Shown here piece after piece: positions 1 through 8,664 of a stretch of DNA of 64,000 nt. The notes under the pieces were generated by a model. That model did not search any database. It had not been told where the DNA came from and worked only from the letters and a program-made list of their open reading frames with translations. Each line of letters starts with the position of its first letter. Position 1 is the first letter of the stretch. The position numbers were made by a program, and so were the translations under genes. Source of the DNA: an uncultured Oscillospiraceae bacterium (lineage in GTDB: Bacteria; Bacillota; Clostridia; Oscillospirales; Ruminococcaceae). The stretch is from the NCBI GenBank assembly GCA_934481385.1, contig CAKSPD010000001.1, positions 248,001-312,000 on the forward strand, read 5' to 3'.

Positions 1-276
1 CTTCCGCAGGCAAAATATTCCTTTGAAGTAAAATCAGACCGCACCGGAACTGTTTCAGAAATAAACAGTGAGGAAATCGGAATGACTTCCCTCTTGCTCG
101 GAGCAGGAAGAATTACAAAAAATCAGCCTGTTGATTCCACAGCAGGAATAATTCTGAACTGCAAAAAAGGCGATTGCATTCATAAGGGCGATTTGCTTAT
201 GACTCTTTATTCTTCAAAAATTTCTGATTTTTCCGATTCAGAAAAACGTGCGTTAAATTCAATGAAAATTATGTGA
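1..276 (+). CDS. pdp: Pyrimidine-nucleoside (thymidine) phosphorylase, C-terminal end
   Basis: Only the last 91 residues lie in the window; the gene begins upstream. The enzyme family splits thymidine, deoxyuridine or uridine with phosphate into base and (deoxy)ribose-1-phosphate in pyrimidine salvage. The visible part is the C-terminal alpha/beta domain: an LPQAKYSF start, a G-TVSEI strand, the LGAGRITKNQPVD segment, and an AGIIL..KKGD..HKGD run typical of this domain. It ends at TGA 274-276. A fresh promoter follows at once, so the next gene is probably a separate unit. The choice between deoA and pdp cannot be made from this fragment. Confidence 0.85.
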   Translation, partial: LPQAKYSFEVKSDRTGTVSEINSEEIGMTSLLLGAGRITKNQPVDSTAGIILNCKKGDCIHKGDLLMTLYSSKISDFSDSEKRALNSMKIM

Positions 277-293
277 AATTTTTATAATTTCTC

Positions 294-322
294 TTGACGA
301 TTTTTGTCGTCTGTGGTATAAT
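294..322 (+). promoter_or_regulatory. Promoter of the zinc-ribbon gene
   Basis: TTGACG at 294-299 and TATAAT at 317-322 with a 17 bp spacer. An AGGAGG-type ribosome site follows at about 341-347, just before the ATG at 356. Confidence 0.85.
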
Positions 323-355
323 ATATACATCATTATTAATCAGGAGGCTTTTATT

Positions 356-883
356 ATGGGATTCTTCGATAAACTTAAAGATATGGCAGGAGATGCCGGA
401 GATGCTATCTCAAAAGGTGCTAAAAACGTTACTGACAGCTCTAAAAAAATGGTTGAAAAAACAAAACTTAAAAGCAAAATCTCAAAACTTGAAGAAGATA
501 TTGAAAAGAAATATGCTGAAATCGGTAAGCAGTATTTCAAGATAAATTCTGCTAATCCGCCTGAAGAATACGCAGAAATGATTAACTTCATTATTGAATC
601 ACAGAAACAGATTTCTGAAATTCAGGCTGAAATCATTGCTATGGACAATAAATATATCTGCCCTACATGCGGTGCTGGTATTCCTGAAAATGCAAAATTC
701 TGTTCATCATGCGGTGCAAGATTTGAAAAGCCGGCTACTTCTGAAACATTTAATGCTCCGGCACATAAATGTCCTAAGTGCAATGCTGATATTGAACCCG
801 ATGCTAAATTCTGTACATCATGCGGTGCTAAATTTGATGAAACAGAAACAGTTTCTTCCGATGATGTAGAAATAATAGGCTGA
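356..883 (+). CDS. Double zinc-ribbon protein with N-terminal coiled coil
   Basis: 175 aa. Residues 1-45 are Gly/Lys-rich and amphipathic, followed by a predicted coiled coil (about 45-95, KISKLEEDIEKKYAEIGKQ). Two zinc ribbons follow: CPTCGAG...FCSSCGARF (about 102-122) and CPKCNAD...FCTSCGAKF (about 140-160). Each has two CxxC pairs. The tail is acidic. There is no signal peptide or membrane helix, so it is probably cytoplasmic. Such ribbons occur in many unrelated proteins and may serve protein or nucleic acid contacts. The exact function is unknown. It is expressed from its own consensus promoter as a single gene. Confidence 0.85.
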   Translation: MGFFDKLKDMAGDAGDAISKGAKNVTDSSKKMVEKTKLKSKISKLEEDIEKKYAEIGKQYFKINSANPPEEYAEMINFIIESQKQISEIQAEIIAMDNKYICPTCGAGIPENAKFCSSCGARFEKPATSETFNAPAHKCPKCNADIEPDAKFCTSCGAKFDETETVSSDDVEIIG

Positions 884-949
884 TTTATATAAAAATATCA
901 TTATTCAGATGAATTATATTGTCACTAACGATAAAAAAATTCAAAACAC

Positions 950-978
950 TTGACAAATCAGCTTTTATGCTGTAAAAT
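950..978 (+). promoter_or_regulatory. glnN promoter
   Basis: TTGACA at 950-955 and TAAAAT at 973-978, spacer 17 bp. Predicted start of transcription is near 985, leaving a leader of about 100 nt before the glnN ATG at 1087. Confidence 0.85.
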
Positions 979-984
979 AAATAC

Positions 985-1067
985 ATCAAGTGAATAACTT
1001 AATCAATATTGAAACAATGGCGTTTCGGTTGTAAAAATTATATTTTACAGTCGAAATGCCTTTTTTT
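985..1067 (+). promoter_or_regulatory. glnN leader attenuator: competing hexaloop hairpin and intrinsic terminator
   Basis: A strong hairpin has arms 1019-1036 and 1043-1060 (18 pairs counting three G-U) and is followed by seven T at 1061-1067. This is an intrinsic terminator between the promoter and the gene. A second hairpin, 1008-1015 with 1022-1029, has a six-base loop AATGGC (1016-1021) and overlaps the terminator's 5' arm, so the two exclude each other. A weak hairpin precedes it (988-991 with 997-1000). The layout resembles leaders controlled by ANTAR-domain antiterminators, whose hexaloops carry A at position 1 and G at position 4, as here. The upstream hairpin has a five-base loop and fits less well. 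Regulation by nitrogen status is inferred. Confidence 0.65.
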
Positions 1068-1086
1068 AATTCAAGGAGGATATATT

Positions 1087-3186
1087 ATGACAGAAAATAA
1101 TCAGTCAGTTGCAGAATATTTTGGCTGTAACGTATTCAGCGATACAATTATGAGAGCAAGACTCCCTAAAAACATCTACAAATCAGTTATGAAAACAAAG
1201 AAATTCGGCGTTCCGCTTGAACAGTCTGTTGCAGATGTTGTTGCTAATGCCATGAAAGACTGGGCTGTTGAAAAAGGGGCTACACACTATACTCACTGGT
1301 TCCAGCCTATGACAGGCGTTACTGCTGAAAAACATGACTCTTTCATCTCTCCTACTCCTGACGGCGGTATCATTCTTGAATTTTCAGGCAAGGAACTTGT
1401 AAAAGGTGAACCTGATGCATCATCATTCCCTTCAGGCGGTCTTAGAGCTACTTTTGAGGCAAGAGGCTATACAGCATGGGACCCTACTTCAAATGCTTTC
1501 ATTAAGGACGGTACTCTTTATATTCCTACTGCTTTCTGTTCATATACAGGTGAAATTCTCGACAAGAAAACACCTCTCCTTCGTTCTATGGAAGTAGTAA
1601 GCGAACAGGCACTCCGTATCCTCAGACTTTTCGGAAATAATACTGCTACAAGAGTTACTACTACTGTCGGCCCTGAACAGGAATATTTCCTTGTTGATAA
1701 AAAATATTTCGACCAGCGTGAAGATTTGGTTATTACAGGCAGAACACTTTTCGGTGCAAAACCTCCTAAGGGTCAGGAACTCGAAGACCACTATTTCGGA
1801 AATATCAAGCAGAGAGTTTCAGACTATATGAAGGATTTGGATAAGGAACTCTGGAAACTCGGTATCTATGCAAAAACTAAGCATAATGAAGTTGCTCCGG
1901 CACAGCATGAACTTGCTCCTATTTTCACAACTTCAAATATAGCTGCTGACCACAATCAGCTTACTATGGAAATTATGAAGAAAATCGCTCTCCAGCATGG
2001 TCTTGTATGCCTTCTCCACGAAAAGCCATTCGCTGGTGTAAACGGTTCAGGAAAGCATAACAACTGGTCTATTTCATCTAATGACGGTCAGAACCTTCTT
2101 GACCCCGGTGATACTCCTCAGGATAATATGCAGTTCCTTACATTCCTCTGTGCAATTATAAAGGCTGTCGATGAATATGCTCCTCTCCTCAGACTTTCAG
2201 CTGCATCAGCAGGCAATGACCACAGACTTGGTGCTAATGAAGCTCCTCCGGCTGTAATTTCAATGTTCATAGGAAGTGAACTTGAAGGTGTTATTGAAGC
2301 TCTCGAAAACGGTACAACATATAAGAAACCTAACGGCAATGAAGAATTTGTTATCGGTGTTGATGCTCTCCCGAACTTCCCGAAAGATGCTACTGACAGA
2401 AACAGAACTTCTCCTTTTGCTTTCACAGGAAACAAGTTTGAATTCAGAATGCTCGGTTCTGCTGATTCAATTTCCTGTACAAATACTATACTTAATACAA
2501 TCGTTGCAGAAATTCTTGATGAATTTGCAACAACTCTTGAAAAAGCTGATGACTTTGACAAGGCTCTCAAGGAACTCCTTGTAAAGACTATCAAGGAACA
2601 TAAGAGAATTATATTCAACGGAAACGGTTATTCAAACGAATGGCTTGAAGAAGCTGAAAGACGCGGACTTCCTAACCTTGTTTCAACTGTTGATGCTCTC
2701 CCGAAATATACAGAAGAAAAATATGTTTCAATGTTTGAAAAGTTCAAGGTATATTCCGCTAAGGAAATCAAGTCAAGAACTGAAATTCTCCTTGAAAATT
2801 ACAGCAAGGTTATCAATATTGAGGCTCTCACAATGCTCGATATGGTAAAGAAACAGATTCTTCCTGCCTGCATCTCATATACAAAAACACTTTGCGATTC
2901 TGCAATTTCAAAGGATACTGTCGGAATTGACTCATCTGTTGAAAAATCACTTGCTTCAAAAATTTCTTCTCTTACAGCAAGCATTGTAAATGAAGTAAAG
3001 GCTCTTGATGAAAAAGTTATTTCCGCACAGGACTGCGAAGAAGGCGAAGCTATGGCAAGATTTTACAGAGATGAAGTATTCACACAGATGCAGACTCTCA
3101 GAGCCTCTGTTGATGAATGTGAAATGTGTATTCCTGAAGATGTATGGCCTATGCCTTCATACACAAAACTTCTCTTTACAGTTTGA
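1087..3186 (+). CDS. glnN: Glutamine synthetase type III
   Basis: 699 aa, the usual GSIII length (about 700). It makes glutamine from glutamate, ammonia and ATP in the cytoplasm as a dodecamer. Diagnostic segments are [15 protein letters not shown], the metal/glutamate-binding [16 protein letters not shown], and the [10 protein letters not shown] catalytic region. The ATG at 1087 is chosen because AAGGAGG at 1073-1079 precedes it. An in-frame TTG at 1009 lies inside the leader hairpins and would add 26 unrelated residues. Control is probably through the leader attenuator. A terminator follows at 3216-3252. It is a central ammonia-assimilation enzyme in rumen and gut Clostridia. Confidence 0.95.
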   Translation: MTENNQSVAEYFGCNVFSDTIMRARLPKNIYKSVMKTKKFGVPLEQSVADVVANAMKDWAVEKGATHYTHWFQPMTGVTAEKHDSFISPTPDGGIILEFSGKELVKGEPDASSFPSGGLRATFEARGYTAWDPTSNAFIKDGTLYIPTAFCSYTGEILDKKTPLLRSMEVVSEQALRILRLFGNNTATRVTTTVGPEQEYFLVDKKYFDQREDLVITGRTLFGAKPPKGQELEDHYFGNIKQRVSDYMKDLDKELWKLGIYAKTKHNEVAPAQHELAPIFTTSNIAADHNQLTMEIMKKIALQHGLVCLLHEKPFAGVNGSGKHNNWSISSNDGQNLLDPGDTPQDNMQFLTFLCAIIKAVDEYAPLLRLSAASAGNDHRLGANEAPPAVISMFIGSELEGVIEALENGTTYKKPNGNEEFVIGVDALPNFPKDATDRNRTSPFAFTGNKFEFRMLGSADSISCTNTILNTIVAEILDEFATTLEKADDFDKALKELLVKTIKEHKRIIFNGNGYSNEWLEEAERRGLPNLVSTVDALPKYTEEKYVSMFEKFKVYSAKEIKSRTEILLENYSKVINIEALTMLDMVKKQILPACISYTKTLCDSAISKDTVGIDSSVEKSLASKISSLTASIVNEVKALDEKVISAQDCEEGEAMARFYRDEVFTQMQTLRASVDECEMCIPEDVWPMPSYTKLLFTV

Positions 3187-3215
3187 TTTCTCCCCATTTT
3201 TATCCCTTATATAAC

Positions 3216-3252
3216 AAAAAGAACCCCATGGAAATTCCATGGGTTCTTTTTT
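3216..3252. terminator. Bidirectional terminator between glnN and pyrG
   Basis: AGAACCC(C)ATGGAA pairs with TTCCATGGGTTCT (one bulged C), flanked by A-rich sequence on the left and T6 on the right. It can end glnN and, on the minus strand, pyrG. Confidence 0.8.
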
Positions 3253-3268
3253 GTTCAGAATATAAAAC

Positions 3269-3290
3269 GGACTGCTTAAAAAAGCAGTCC
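3269..3290 (-). terminator. pyrG terminator hairpin
   Basis: GGACTGCTT at 3269-3277 pairs with AAGCAGTCC at 3282-3290. It lies 18 bp past the pyrG stop; the minus-strand run after the stem is GTTTTATA. Confidence 0.65.
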
Positions 3291-3308
3291 TGTTTTTATC
3301 TCAAAAAA

Positions 3309-5039
<1,731 letters not shown>

Positions 5040-5076
5040 TTAATAAATTAATATAAAACAATTTTCTGAAATTCCG

Positions 5077-5105
5077 TTGACTATTTTCGAGGTGTATGTT
5101 AAAAT
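5077..5105 (+). promoter_or_regulatory. Promoter of the PH-like gene
   Basis: TTGACT at 5077-5082, 17 bp spacer, TAAAAT at 5100-5105. AAAAGGAG follows just before the ATG at 5151. Confidence 0.75.
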
Positions 5106-5150
5106 TATATTTGACAAATAATTTCTTATTTCTTAAAAGGAGTTTTCATT

Positions 5151-5537
5151 ATGGCTAAAAACAGCGAAATAAATTATATATGGACTGATAAAAAACGTAC
5201 ATTTCTGGGACTCCCTATTTCATTTACAAAATATTTTCTTACAGAAAAAAAGCTTATAGTAAGAACAGGAGTTCTAAGTATTACTGAAGAAGAAATTGAC
5301 CTCTATAAAATTACTGATAAAAAACTGACTCTTTCATTCGGTCAGCGTATTTTCGGCTGTGGAAGCATTACTATATACAGCCGTGATACTGATACTCCTA
5401 CAACTGTAATCAAAAGCATAAAAAATCCCAGAAAGGTTCTTGAGCTTTTTGATAAACATATTGAAATTCAGCGTGACAAGTACCATATAAGAGGCCGTGA
5501 CATCATCGGAAATGATTATGAAGATGACAATACCTAA
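5151..5537 (+). CDS. Bacterial PH-like domain protein (DUF304/bPH_2 type)
   Basis: 128 aa with no membrane helix. A beta-rich core includes TKYFLTEKKLIVRTGVLSI, then the DLYKITD and GSITIYSRD strands, which match the YdbS/YdbT-type bacterial PH fold. This is the soluble, single-domain form; two membrane forms occur at 35618-37491. A charged tail follows (DKYHIRGRDIIGNDYEDD). It sits 17 bp upstream of the FkbM-type methyltransferase and probably shares its transcript. The function is unknown; the fold commonly mediates protein or lipid contacts. The family call is by pattern only. Confidence 0.75.
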   Translation: MAKNSEINYIWTDKKRTFLGLPISFTKYFLTEKKLIVRTGVLSITEEEIDLYKITDKKLTLSFGQRIFGCGSITIYSRDTDTPTTVIKSIKNPRKVLELFDKHIEIQRDKYHIRGRDIIGNDYEDDNT

Positions 5538-5554
5538 AAGAAAGGAATTTGAAA

Positions 5555-6613
5555 ATGCTCTCATTTATAACAGAAAAACAATCCTGCTGGGACAGACTAA
5601 AAGCTGAAAAACGTCCTATTTTTATGTATGGAATGGGCGACGGTGCTTTAAAAATCATGTCAGTATTCAAAAAGAAAAATATAACTCTCTCAGGAATCTT
5701 TGCAAGCGATGAATTTGTAAGAGGCCATTCATTTCAGGGATTCCGTGTACACAGTCTTTCTGAAATAGAAAGCTATGTAAGTGATTTTGTTGTTGTCCTT
5801 GCATTTGCTGCGGGATACCAGTCACTTGTTGACAAAATTCATGAAATCGCATCAAGGCATGCTCTTTATGTTCCTGATGTTCCTGTTGCGGGCGGAGGTC
5901 TTTTCACATATGAATACTGCTGTGAAAATGCCGATGAAATTCAAAAAGTATATGATATGCTTGCTGATGATTTTTCAAGAAAAGTTTACGCAAATATCAT
6001 AAATTTCAAGATAAGCGGAAAAATTGAATATCTCTCTGCCGTAACAACTCCGAAATCTGAAATATACAGAAAAATCGTTAAACCCGGACTCAATGAACTT
6101 TATGTTGATTTGGGTGCATACAACGGTGATACAATTGAAGAATTTCTTGACTATACAAGAGGCAGATACCTCGGAATATATGCCCTTGAACCCGATAAAA
6201 AGAACTACAAAAAACTATGCAAGAATATAAACGGCTTAAAACATATCTTTGCATATAACTGTGCTGTATGGTGCAAGGATACTGAACTGCCTTTTGCAAC
6301 GAAAGCAGGCAGACAATCCTCTGTATCCGCCAGCGGTTCACTTATTGAGGCACGTTCTGTTGACAGTATCCTCGGAGGTCAGACAGCTACGCTTATAAAA
6401 ATGGACGTTGAAGGCTCTGAACGTGAGGCTATATGGGGTGCATCTCAGACAATTGCACATCACGCTCCGAAACTTATGGTATCGCTTTATCACAGAAATG
6501 AGGATATATTCAAGCTTCCTCTGCTGATAAAGAGTCTTAACCCGAATTACAGCCTTTATATAAGACATCAGCTTTATATTCCTGCATGGGAAACAAATCT
6601 TTATGCAATATGA
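5555..6613 (+). CDS. FkbM family SAM-dependent methyltransferase
   Basis: 352 aa. The C-terminal half is a class I methyltransferase of FkbM type: NELYVDLGAYNGDTIEEF is the SAM motif, ALEPDKKNYKKLCKNI the acidic ribose-binding segment, and TLIKMDVEGSE the FkbM signature. Residues 1-115 form a separate alpha/beta domain (PIFMYGMGDGALKI) resembling nucleotide-binding folds often fused to sugar-modifying enzymes. FkbM proteins O-methylate sugars or polyketides; the substrate here is unknown. A TTG at 5549 is possible, but the ATG at 5555 has AAAGGA at 5541-5546 at the right distance. Confidence 0.85.
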   Translation: MLSFITEKQSCWDRLKAEKRPIFMYGMGDGALKIMSVFKKKNITLSGIFASDEFVRGHSFQGFRVHSLSEIESYVSDFVVVLAFAAGYQSLVDKIHEIASRHALYVPDVPVAGGGLFTYEYCCENADEIQKVYDMLADDFSRKVYANIINFKISGKIEYLSAVTTPKSEIYRKIVKPGLNELYVDLGAYNGDTIEEFLDYTRGRYLGIYALEPDKKNYKKLCKNINGLKHIFAYNCAVWCKDTELPFATKAGRQSSVSASGSLIEARSVDSILGGQTATLIKMDVEGSEREAIWGASQTIAHHAPKLMVSLYHRNEDIFKLPLLIKSLNPNYSLYIRHQLYIPAWETNLYAI

Positions 6614-6621
6614 AAAAATGC

Positions 6622-6650
6622 TTGACATTTCAATATAACTGAATTATAAT
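6622..6650 (+). promoter_or_regulatory. Consensus promoter of the tandem-module RNA
   Basis: TTGACA at 6622-6627, 17 bp spacer, TATAAT at 6645-6650: a perfect sigma-A match starting 9 bp after the previous stop codon. Predicted transcription start is near 6657, with no open frame of note downstream on this strand. Confidence 0.9.
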
Positions 6651-6656
6651 TATATT

Positions 6657-6820
6657 AATTCCTGAACTATCCACCGATGTCGTCAGACATTTCGGGCGGG
6701 GGTCTGATAAACCCGACAGGTTCTCGGATTATATTGACATCTGCTGAACCATCACCGGTACTATGAAGTATCTGGGCGTGGGTCTGATAACCCAACAGGT
6801 TCTCAGATGTCATTTTTTTC
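6657..6820 (+). ncRNA. Structured RNA of two homologous three-way-junction modules
   Basis: Two copies of a roughly 63-nt unit sit at about 6662-6727 and 6744-6806. They share CTGAAC-ATC-ACCG, GGGTCTGATAA-CCC and ACAGGTTCTC. Each folds alike. P1 is GAACT 6664-6668 with 6719-6723, and GAACC 6746-6750 with 6798-6802. P2 is CCGA/TCGG plus TGTC/GACA in copy 1, and CCGG/CTGG plus TAC/GTA in copy 2. P3 is GGGT/ACCC around a CTGATA(A) loop. The stem differences are compensatory. The second module is closed by TGACATCTG (6735-6743) with CAGATGTCA (6804-6812), followed by T7, so it doubles as a terminator. The next gene downstream is convergent, so this looks like a stand-alone RNA. I do not recognise the family. 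Confidence 0.8.
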
Positions 6821-6833
6821 TGATAAACAAAAA

Positions 6834-6866
6834 GGGCGAACATTTTCAGTTCGCCCTTTGTTTTTT
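6834..6866. terminator. Bidirectional terminator between the RNA gene and pyrB
   Basis: GGGCGAAC at 6834-6841 pairs with GTTCGCCC at 6849-6856. T-rich runs lie on both sides (TTTGTTTTTT on plus, TTTTTGTTT on minus), so it can stop both pyrB and read-through of the RNA. Confidence 0.85.
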
Positions 6867-6871
6867 ATAAA

Positions 6872-7951
6872 TTATACAAGTTTGCGTTCATCGCAGTATT
6901 CGCATTCAAGAAGTGTATCACCATTACTGCGGAAACTGTTCGGAAGATATGTTTCAGACTGTGTGATACATCTTGGATTTGAACAATGAACTCCGGTATA
7001 AACCTTTCCTTTAAGGAGTTCTGATGGATTCTGGTTTTTGATTATTGTCATTATAAGAGCCATTCTTGCAAAAACTCCGTTTCTTGCCTGTTTGAAATAC
7101 AATGCACGAGGGTCATTATCAACTTCATTTGTAATTTCATCAACTCTCGGAAGCGGGTGAAGAACAGCCAAATCGTGTTTTGCATGTGTCATTTTCTTTG
7201 AATCAAGTATATATGTATCCTTCTGTGCAAGATATTCAGCCTCGCTTGCAAAACGTTCTTTCTGAATACGTGTCATATAGAGAACATCAAGACTGCCGAT
7301 AATTTCATCAAGCGATGATACTTCTTCAAATGTACAGCCGTTTGCAACTATAATATCCTTTACATATGAAGGCATCTGAAGTTCAGGTGTGGAAATAAAT
7401 ATAAATTTGTTTCCTTTAAAACAGCTCATTGCCTTACAGAGAGAATGAACAGTTCTGCCGTATATCAGGTCACCGCAAAGACCGATTGTAAGGTGGTCAA
7501 GTCTGCCCTTTTCAACTTTGAGTGTTACGAGGTCTGTAAGAGTCTGTGTAGGGTGAAGATGACCGCCGTCACCTGCATTTATTACAGGACAGCCTGCTGT
7601 AAGTGCTGCTGCCTTTGCTGCACCTGCTGAAGGGTGACGTATTACAAGCACATCAGAATAACTGCTGACAATCTTTGTTGTATCTTTAAGAGTTTCGCCC
7701 TTTGATACTGATGATGTTGCCGGATTGTCAAAACCGATTATTTTTCCGCCGAGTCGGAGCATAGCTGTCTGAAATGACATCTGTGTTCTTGTTGACGGTT
7801 CGTAGAAAAGAGTTGCCATAATCTTTCCTTCACATTCATGTGCATATTTTTCAGGATTGCTTCTTATATCGACAGCAAGGTCTGCAATGCCGTTCCACCA
7901 TTCAACCGGATAATCACTAAGGTCGATAAGATGCTGATATTCAGAATACAT
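6872..7951 (-). CDS. pyrB: Aspartate carbamoyltransferase with C-terminal PyrI-like zinc domain
   Basis: 359 aa, against about 310 for a plain PyrB. It condenses carbamoyl phosphate and aspartate in pyrimidine synthesis. The catalytic part has FYEPSTRTQMSF (carbamoyl phosphate site), the SVSKGETLKDT loop and HPLPRVDEI. From about residue 312 a tail appears, VHCSNPRCITQSE...LECEYCDERKLV, which matches the zinc-binding end of the regulatory chain PyrI (CPNSNCIS...CKYCEKEF in E. coli). The nucleotide-binding PyrI domain is absent. The ATG at 7951 has GGAGG at 7965-7961. It is last in an asnB-HD-pyrB series. Confidence 0.93.
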   Translation of the reverse strand: MYSEYQHLIDLSDYPVEWWNGIADLAVDIRSNPEKYAHECEGKIMATLFYEPSTRTQMSFQTAMLRLGGKIIGFDNPATSSVSKGETLKDTTKIVSSYSDVLVIRHPSAGAAKAAALTAGCPVINAGDGGHLHPTQTLTDLVTLKVEKGRLDHLTIGLCGDLIYGRTVHSLCKAMSCFKGNKFIFISTPELQMPSYVKDIIVANGCTFEEVSSLDEIIGSLDVLYMTRIQKERFASEAEYLAQKDTYILDSKKMTHAKHDLAVLHPLPRVDEITNEVDNDPRALYFKQARNGVFARMALIMTIIKNQNPSELLKGKVYTGVHCSNPRCITQSETYLPNSFRSNGDTLLECEYCDERKLV

Positions 7952-7980
7952 AATTTTAAACCTCCATAATTTTTTATAAA

Positions 7981-8649
7981 TCAAAGCACACTTGTGCCGT
8001 TTATAATCATTTCAAATTTTATTCCGAGAAAGATTGATGCCTTTTTGCAAAGCAGCATTCTCTGGAGAAAAATTTCAAAATATTCGAGAACTGATGATAT
8101 TTTTGTATCTATTTTAAGCTCAAGGATTATTGAACTTTTATCGCTGTTGAATTTCAGTTCAGAAAGTTCAACAGCATAGTTTACTCTGTCATGTATATCA
8201 AAGGTAAGCAAATCGGAATTTCTTACACGGCTTCTGCGTACATCGGTTTTATCTGCAATTATAAGTGCTGCGGAAACAGGGTCAAGAGGCTGACCTGTTC
8301 CCTCATCGTGATTTCCTATTGCTGATATTATTGAACATATTTCATTAGCCGGCATACTTAAATTGTCAAGAAGTCTGAAAGCCATAACAGCTCCGCTTTG
8401 TGCGTGGTCTATACGGTTTATGACATTTCCGATGTCATGCATAATTCCTGCAATTCGTGCAAGTTCAACAGTTCTCTCATCATATCCGAGTTCAGTGAGA
8501 ATCATTCCTGCCGTCTGTGAAACTTTTTCTACATGTGCAAAGGAATGTTCAGTAAAACCCTGAGCCTCAAGAGCCTTGTCGGCACGTCTGATATATTCCA
8601 TTATATCGGGATTCTGCTTGATGTATTTATATGTTACAATACTTGCCAT
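7981..8649 (-). CDS. HD-domain phosphohydrolase
   Basis: 222 aa, cytoplasmic. HD motifs are SFAHVEKVSQTAG (first His), GIMHDIGNVI (the HD pair) and the later His-Asp region IGNHDEG and IIADKTDVRRSR. The metal-dependent HD superfamily acts on nucleotides or other phosphoesters; the substrate is unknown. Residues 150-222 form a helical or mixed tail without known motifs. It lies 15 bp after asnB and 29 bp before pyrB, all on the minus strand, so co-transcription is likely. That placement hints at nucleotide or signalling metabolism but does not prove it. Confidence 0.85.
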   Translation of the reverse strand: MASIVTYKYIKQNPDIMEYIRRADKALEAQGFTEHSFAHVEKVSQTAGMILTELGYDERTVELARIAGIMHDIGNVINRIDHAQSGAVMAFRLLDNLSMPANEICSIISAIGNHDEGTGQPLDPVSAALIIADKTDVRRSRVRNSDLLTFDIHDRVNYAVELSELKFNSDKSSIILELKIDTKISSVLEYFEIFLQRMLLCKKASIFLGIKFEMIINGTSVL

Positions 8650-8664
8650 ATACCCTCCGGATTT

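Noticed and set aside
1009..1086. 26-codon upstream extension of glnN
   Set aside because: It would translate the leader hairpins and lacks a ribosome site; the ATG at 1087 has AAGGAGG and matches the family start.
2118..2618. 166-codon frame antisense to glnN
   Set aside because: No ribosome site or family features; it mirrors the codon pattern of the strongly supported glnN.
6657..6820. Ordinary riboswitch controlling the next gene
   Set aside because: The next gene downstream (pyrB) is on the other strand and convergent, so no target lies in cis; kept instead as a stand-alone RNA.
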